Below, in pieces: positions 58,002 through 64,000 of a DNA stretch of 64,000 bases; positions within the stretch are counted from its first letter, which is position 1, and each line of letters starts with the position of its first letter. The position numbers and the translations under genes are program-made. Location of the stretch: NCBI GenBank assembly GCA_026874595.1, contig CM049306.1, positions 18,283,019-18,347,018 on the forward strand. Direction: 5' to 3'. The notes beneath the pieces are model-generated. The model was given only the letters and a program-made list of their open reading frames with translations, made no database searches and had not been told where the DNA came from. The DNA comes from Sipunculus nudus (lineage: Eukaryota > Annelida > Sipuncula > Golfingiida > Sipunculidae).

Positions 58002-58280
58002 ATGAATTTAAACGAATGGCATGGACTCTCTAGAACAAAGTGTCTGTCAAAGTGCCAGGATCTCTCAGGAGAAAATGTAACAGCCGGCTTAAAATGGAAT
58101 GATTATGAGTCAGAAGATAATGGCGCTAAAGTCAAATATTACACAGAGAATATTGATCATCATATTATCTCTGTAAAGCCTCACTCACACGAACTTGAAA
58201 TCATGACAGGATTCCAGCAAATACTGTGGACCCTTATACAGTCAAGGCTCAACTTCTCCGAATGTTCAATAGTTTCCTAA
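58002..58280 (+). CDS. Candidate exon of unknown function, 92 codons
   Basis: A good acceptor (AATTTTTTGCAG at 57990) precedes a frame that runs through ATG 58002 to TAA. The residues look protein-like: mixed charge, two Cys near the start 'KCLSKCQDL', and 'KYYTENIDHHIISV'. The stop is used within the frame, so it would be a terminal exon; an AATAAA lies at 58384. No partner exon upstream was identified and no domain was recognised. Confidence 0.3.
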   Translation: MNLNEWHGLSRTKCLSKCQDLSGENVTAGLKWNDYESEDNGAKVKYYTENIDHHIISVKPHSHELEIMTGFQQILWTLIQSRLNFSECSIVS

Positions 58281-58384
58281 ATGCATTTCAATTTTACATC
58301 TCTTTATAATCATAATCATTGAATGATAATGTGATTTATATGCAAGGAACAAATCATTCTTCCTCTTTAAAACACACAATACAA

Positions 58385-59480
58385 TAAAGTGCAATAGCAC
58401 CATGCACAAGGGGCAGTTAAATATCTTAATACTCAAGAAGAAAGGGATAGAATAATCAATAAATTTCTCACAGGAACCTCATTTTTTGAGCACATTTAAT
58501 TTAGGAGATTGTGTATAAGTAAATAGAGGGCTTTGCATATATTACAAGTAAAGGTAAAACACTGAGCATGCTGGATGTTAACAGAGCCGTTAAATAGTTG
58601 CGGTTGAAAATATAAGGGGGGGGGGGGGGGTAGGCAAAAGTGACATGTTTCAGGGTATACAATCCCAATAACAAGAAAATTTCAAAACTACAGTATGATT
58701 TATCTAATAACTGTAGATAAAATGGTATATGTAATTTGACTAAGGCAACAGAATTTGTTGTGCCCTTTTTATAAATAACTAATTAAATCCTATCTCCATT
58801 GTTGCTAGACAAATCATTATGTGAATATTTTTTTTTTCAAAATGAGACTTGGTTGGCTTTAGTCTTTGAGAAAAGTACACCTAAAGATAATTTTAACCTA
58901 AGTCTACCGCTTTAAGTTAACTGTAAATATATTGATTAACTGATTGATGAAAGGTATTTTTATTTACTTTCTATACAATAGAATTATGAAAGATTATTTG
59001 GGGTAACAAGAACACCTTTTTCTTTACCATATACCAGTTTAACAAATCAAGCAGAAAATGCCCTTACACTTACAGGTCATATGGAATAGAACCTAAATAG
59101 TGTACAGCCTAACAGATCAGTTTACGTAACTAAATGAGCTGTAATTATTTCAGTAGTTTGGTGTAGAGGTAGGGATCAGAATGGTTACAGAGCATGCCAC
59201 AAAGTGCTTGTCAGCCTCTCAACTTCAGCAGGTCTTCAGGGACTGTCATGAGAACACTTGACTGGGACTGTTTCAAGTTCGGCATTTGTGTAAGTCTACG
59301 TATGCTGCTGGTACAGCAATCAGGGCTGTTCTCTTGTTGGGCTGCATAAAATATGGATCTAAATCATCACAAAATCATTTTTTCTTAAGTGTGACCTAAG
59401 GCTACCGACCCTTAACTTATCTGTCTACTTTGACAGTTTTATACTCAGGGAGTACCCCTCTGGCTTGACCTGTGGTCTGC
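58385..59480. other. No firm gene
   Basis: G run at 58,616. A 61-nt plus-strand piece ending at TGT|GTAAGT (59,289) has good splice sites but too little sequence to judge. Confidence 0.45.
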
Positions 59481-59484
59481 TGAC

Positions 59485-59725
59485 AAGCTAAGGCCGTCCA
59501 AGATGGCAGCATAAACAAACTCCACGTGCTGTCTGTGACGTCAGTGCCAAACCTACTCCAAGTGCTGGTGCAGGCGTCTGTTGGAGAGACTACTCGTCTC
59601 TATGATTGGCTGAGAGCAGCGGGGGCCATAATATAGCGGGGAACCAGTCTACCCTGCACCTAGCATCGTTTCAAGCCCACTTTGCGCAAAAAAAAACAAC
59701 AGAGCTACATGGACTCTACGTGTAA
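59485..59725 (+). promoter_or_regulatory. Promoter-like cluster (YY1, CACGTG, CRE, CCAAT, TATA-like)
   Basis: Plus-strand order: GTCCAAGATGGC (YY1), CCACGTGC (E-box), GTGACGTCAG (CRE), GATTGGCTG (inverted CCAAT), ATAATATAGCGGGG (TATA-like). Then a leader and an ATG at 59711 that reaches a GTAAGG donor after 'MDST'. The YY1-CRE part is an inverted copy of the module at 56.5 kb, so a transposon origin is possible. Confidence 0.4.
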
Positions 59726-59729
59726 GGAT

Positions 59730-61110
59730 GTTTACACGTTTTAACTGGTTTTCTCGCTTCGAAACAAGGTGATTTATACTCGTCAGTTGATGTTGAATTT
59801 ACGAAAAACGCTTTAAATGTAGTGTCATAATTATGACAAAATGGGACTTTCTGAATAGTTTCTAAAAAAAATAAGCACATTAAAAGCGGTTTCTAAACCA
59901 TCAAAAACAACGTTAGGACGCTGGGCCTTCCATGGAACTTTAATTGACAAATTTACCCATGTCTGACGTCTGCGAAGTTCCTTTTGCGGCATTTATATAT
60001 GCTGAGATGCACTTCAAAAGATAAATAAGGTAAATCTATATATTAATAGCGTGACGCGATCTTTGAGATTTTCCGTATCTCCTCTGATACCATAGTACAG
60101 ATTGCCTTGCTTTTCGACATACATTTGCTCCGGGTTTGTCCGAAGAGATTCCATCCACTTTTATTTGCAATATTTGCGTATTACGTGCATAATTAATAAT
60201 TTAAATATTTGCCCCCACGGGCGCCTTTTTTCTTTGAGCATTCGGGCCACGTAACACAACGGCCATGGAGTGTGTGATGCCGGTACTTTATCCGGATGCT
60301 CAATGTGGGGTTTCGTGCATTTCGCGGTCACTGGCCTGTAATAATCCCCATCGGTGACCCCTTTTCAAAAGCAACCTCCGCGCAGGGATAAGGTCTATTG
60401 TGCACAAGGAATCCCTTCATAGACGAGATCTCGCAATAAGAGAATGCTCAAAAGTCATAATTACCCGTCTGAACGGTAGTGAATGTAGTGATTGTCTCAC
60501 CGGATAACTTTGGCTCAGCTTTCAAACAGGAATGGTCTTTGGGAGTGCGTGAAATTTAAAGAAATAAACAACCATAAATGTACCATATATACTAAAATAC
60601 TACCTGAACTTTTGCGCAGCCGGATTGCCCGATCATTTGAGTGCTAAGTTTTTGTGTGTGATAATGGGAATGCAATTATCGAGAACATATTTGTCCATGA
60701 CATCTAGACTCAGACACAAGCTCAACTCAAAGACAGAACACTAACACCAAATGTCGTCTTCAAAGAGATCTTATGACGGTAACATTGTACAACCAAGAAA
60801 TTCAACTATGGAAGACTATTTGACATCAGAACTTACTGTTCGCCCCAAACCGTGCGTAGCACGGGTAATTGCTAGTTACTATAATTAGCGGAATTACCCA
60901 TGGAACTGATATTTTTGTTATACCACAGAGGATCAATTTATAAAGCATTGACATCCGTGCATTTATCTATGATGGGTTTTTACGTTTATTATCATGTACT
61001 GCTATACCTGTGATTCTAAGGGAGCTCGAGTGAATGTGTTACTGATTTCAAGAGCTGAATAATGGAAAACTGTTAACGCCAGTCTGGTGAAATCCAGTTT
61101 TCCCCTAAAA
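59730..61110. other. No firm gene
   Basis: Would be the first intron if the 59.7-kb start is real. A 30-codon open stretch at 60,265-60,357 begins 'MECVMPVLYPDAQC' but lacks a donor. Confidence 0.4.
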
Positions 61111-61111
61111 A

Positions 61112-61196
61112 AACTTTCAATTAAATTTGGGGCCAAATCATATGTTAGTACCTACCCACTTTTTAAAGTGCCCCCCCCTCCCTTCCCACGCCACTG
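61112..61196. mobile_element. Fragment with the same CAGTGGCGTGGGAAG end, inverted
   Basis: Reads toward lower coordinates: CAGTGGCGTGGGAAGG, a G run, then AAAAGTGGGTAGG and a GATTTGGCCCCAAATT segment shared in part with 56.25 kb. Confidence 0.4.
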
Positions 61197-61234
61197 ACTT
61201 TAATATCCACACCTCACATGCAATTGTAACCTGT

Positions 61235-61236
<2 letters not shown>

Positions 61237-61274
<38 letters not shown>
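61237..61274. repeat. (TA)n tract
   Basis: About 19 TA units, 40 bp from the element end at 61,196. Confidence 0.9.
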
Positions 61275-61276
<2 letters not shown>

Positions 61277-61279
61277 TAT

Positions 61280-63520
61280 ATGTATGTATATAAGGTTGCA
61301 CCTGGTCGTAATATGTTTCATATTTGTCAACTCTTAGTTGTGCATCATGGAGACAGGGGCATAGGGCAAACTTCCTCCCACTAGAATATCCGACCGACGG
61401 AATTTTTGCTAATGAAAATTGTAAGTTTGTAATGTGATGATTATTGTCAAATTAAAGTACTGATTTAACTTTTGCTTATATATCATTACATAGGGCTGTG
61501 AATTATTATTTATTTAAAAAATGGCATTATACGAAACTCCCACTTATAACACAGAACCACAAATACATAACTAAGGAGCATATATTCTTGTTGTTAAGTG
61601 GTTAGATTCATATCAGAAAATTTGTTGAAGCTATTATAAGGCCGGGTGGTGTATTGGTCTGACGATTAGAAGGGTCTTCAGGATAAGACGATTCAAAAGA
61701 TTACTGGGAGAAACAATGGGACAAATACGTCATGAATGATGAATCCGTCATCATTGAATCTGCATGATAGCATCCACATAGAATAGATGTATTTTAATGA
61801 GAACAAGACATAAAGTTTTCAAATAGTGGGCCGTAAAAAGAAGTCGATAACCATGGTAAGACTATTTTCACTGAAACAAAAGGCCTGTTTTTGAATAAAG
61901 GATGATCAAATATCTTAATCCTCCAAATCCTCAAATTCTTAAGAAAAACCCAAATCGTGCATGTCTTTCTAGCAGGGTAGGTTTGGTACTCGGCAATCGG
62001 ACTTCTTCCTTAAGAAGAATACCTCGCGCCAAGTATACGTAGCTTTATGCAAAATAAATATTAACCAGAAACTTCGATAGGGACCACACCGTTAAAAATA
62101 AAGAAGATTTATGACGTTTAAAATATTAGGCACAACAATATATTATTTTTCTCGTCGATACAAGAGACCCGAACGCTTATCGTCTGTCGTCGAAGGAAGG
62201 TGTCGCTGGTCTGTTGGAAAAGGTCTGTTGCCTGAATTTAATGTAATACATAAAAAAGGAATATCACATAATAATCGCTAATTCTACAAATGCATTATCT
62301 TTCTTCTTAATGGGTATACGTACGGTGAGTATATTGTTAAGAGAACGATATTTAAAACTTTCCTCGTTTTACATATCAGGTAGACCGGATGCGTTAATCA
62401 ATTTTTATATATATACCATGTCCACTTTTTAGAAATAATACCCGAGAATCACACCCATTAACTATTCCGATGCATGGTTAAACCCATATGGCAGATCTTT
62501 GCCTAAGGCACCAGTCTATATATGAACAACGCTCGCTGTTCAGGCGCGTGTATTCTACATAAATCGGTGACAGGATGGGAAAAGTTATCGGTATAGCCTT
62601 ATCCTGGGACTACATGTTTCAAGATATTCTGAATTTTTCTTTGACTCACCACTCAGTCAACGGCAAAAACCCCGATCCCTGTTTTCAACAGCACGTAAAA
62701 CAAGACAGGGACGTACCTGTGTAAAGAAGTTTCAGGTAGCAAACTTGTCAGACAGACTTTAAAATCCTTGCCATAAAAGGCACTTCTCAGTTTCAAGGCT
62801 TTATACCTAAAAGCTTATTGATTACTGCTGAGAGGTCTCTTTCTTAAAACGTGTCATTTCCCGACGAAAAGGTACATATGTCCTAACGAGAAAATGTAAC
62901 AAAAACCCATGATCCCGCACACAGCTCAAAGGACGTCATTGTTTGTTTTGAAAGTCACACGGTCTTTGATTTGTACACAGAGCTCATAGTCGGCAGGAAG
63001 ATAAGCCATGTTGTTGTGACATGAAGAGTTGATCCACTAAAGCCTTGTAAACGAGGATCATACAGGTACTGGATCATTGTAGCCCAACTCTGAATCCTTT
63101 TACTTGCTTCAACAAGTTTCCCGTTTTATAAACGAGGGATTATCATTAAACAGCTGTATCGACTGACAGCTTAAACTGGAAATATTTCAAAGTTTACCTT
63201 AATAAAATAAAACCAGAAAATTATATTTTATCATATAAAGACATTATCGACCAATCCGTGACGGCATACACATTACGCTTTGAAGCCAAGATTATAAATC
63301 GTACGCGTACCATGTCCAAAAGGCATCATATCAATGGAGAATAAACCCTTTTTTGGCTTTTGGTTTCAGAGAACCATGACTGGTGAGCGAGAGCACTTTG
63401 GAGTAACCAAGGTTTATTAAATTCTGTAATACTTGTGGGAATCACCATAAAACCGGCATTAGTCTATCGGTGGAACAGAGTAACAGTCAAGATTTAATTT
63501 GGCATTATTGAATCAAATTA
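61280..63520. other. No gene seen, 5' flank of the PAN gene
   Basis: AT-rich. Contains a tRNA-like GGCCGGGTGGTGTATTGG at 61,642 and isolated donor-like steps. The promoter of the PAN gene must lie in its right part, but no TATA box stands out. Confidence 0.5.
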
Positions 63521-63528
63521 TAGCAAAT

Positions 63529-63861
63529 ATGAAAACATGCTACATATTTTCTGGTTTGTTAATCCTTTTGCCTCAAATACTTGTGTGCTCAACTTCGACC
63601 ATACATGAGACAAAATGGCGCAGACCAAGTTTCACCACAATCAACAAGGCGTTTCGGAACTATACATTTGCGGTCTTTCGTACAAGGGGAATGTTCCAGT
63701 GTTCATCATTTTGTTCCAATGACGTTCGTTGTTACTCTTTCAACTACGGGCCTCGGGATGTGGAGAATAACTGTGAGCTGAATGATCGACTGTCCGATTC
63801 TTATGGTCAATGGCTGGTCAACGCACCTGGGTTCCGCTATTTTGAAATGAGGTCTATTCAG
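63529..63861 (+). CDS. First exon of a secreted PAN/Apple-domain protein (partial)
   Basis: ATG 63529 opens a signal peptide 'MKTCYIFSGLLILLPQILVC' with a cut near Cys20/Ser21. The mature part has an N-glycosylation site (Asn44) and a PAN/Apple-like module: Cys58, Cys62, Cys68 and Cys82 in the order C-x3-C-x5-C-SFNY-C, ending 'FRYFEM'. PAN modules bind protein or carbohydrate and are common at the N-terminus of mollusc secreted lectins and matrix proteins. The exon ends CAG|GTAACT in phase 0 after 111 codons, so the gene continues beyond the window end. An upstream in-frame TTG gives no better start. Confidence in secretion is high, in PAN moderate. Confidence 0.72.
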
Positions 63862-64000
63862 GTAACTTGTAATGTTTAGTTCCCTTTCAAACTTCAGAGT
63901 GTAGAACAAATTTATTATTAAGGCTGTGTGTGTGTGAGGAGGGCAAATGAGAGTAAACTACTTAAGGGAGCTAGAATATCAGCAGAAGCTGACAAAAGCC

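Noticed and set aside
59229-59289. 61-nt plus-strand piece between good splice sites
   Set aside because: One open frame of 20 codons is likely by chance; no partner exon.
1-64000. CRISPR array, bacterial operons, phage or defence system
   Set aside because: Tandem repeats here are satellites and microsatellites; genes are spliced and eukaryotic, so such systems are not expected or seen.

Overview
This window looks like nuclear DNA of a marine invertebrate, most likely a mollusc (bivalve or gastropod). It is AT-rich and gene-sparse. Coding capacity is split into short exons with GT-AG introns. There are many (TA)n tracts, poly-G runs, short inverted-repeat transposons, tRNA-derived SINEs and decayed LINE/THAP pieces. 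No bacterial operon, rRNA, CRISPR array or intact virus is visible. The taxonomic call is an inference from this repeat and gene style, not from a diagnostic marker.

Layout. 1-5 kb: repeats (LINE 3' end, 43-bp minisatellite, CT/CA microsatellite, MITE). 5-14 kb: candidate small exons of a plus-strand gene of unknown function, ending at 13,683 with AATAAA at 13,704. 12.3-18.4 kb: the best-supported gene, a minus-strand class A (rhodopsin-like) GPCR. Its main exon (17,045-17,979) joins in phase to a C-tail exon (12,328-12,514) across a 4.5-kb intron; the last exons of the plus-strand gene lie inside that intron. 18.4-23 kb: repeats and possible promoter sequence. 23.6-27.9 kb: a plus-strand gene of unknown function assembled from several candidate exons, with a dead LINE in its last large intron. 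28-36 kb: SINEs, MITEs, a foldback element, and an array of about four units, three of which carry a near-identical CTCF-like motif. 37.5-38.4 kb: a degenerate repeat array. 41.3-41.7 kb: a candidate first exon of a membrane or secreted protein. 45.8-46.8 kb: an apparently intronless 313-residue hydrophilic protein. 48.2-48.9 kb: two small coding-like pieces, one resembling the second half of an SH2 domain, the other weakly resembling a caspase start. 49-62 kb: MITEs, a tRNA-like element between TA tracts, an LTR-like unit, a decayed THAP zinc finger, and promoter-like CRE/ETS/YY1 clusters. 63.5-63.9 kb: the first exon of a secreted PAN/Apple-domain protein that runs off the window.

The genes do not form a visible pathway; they are unrelated neighbours. 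I see no clear new biological system. The most unusual points are the oppositely oriented gene nested in the GPCR intron, the loss of the canonical DRY/CWxP/NPxxY residues in that receptor, and the repeat-borne cluster of CTCF-like sites. Exon joins were inferred by eye from splice consensus and reading phase and need transcript support.
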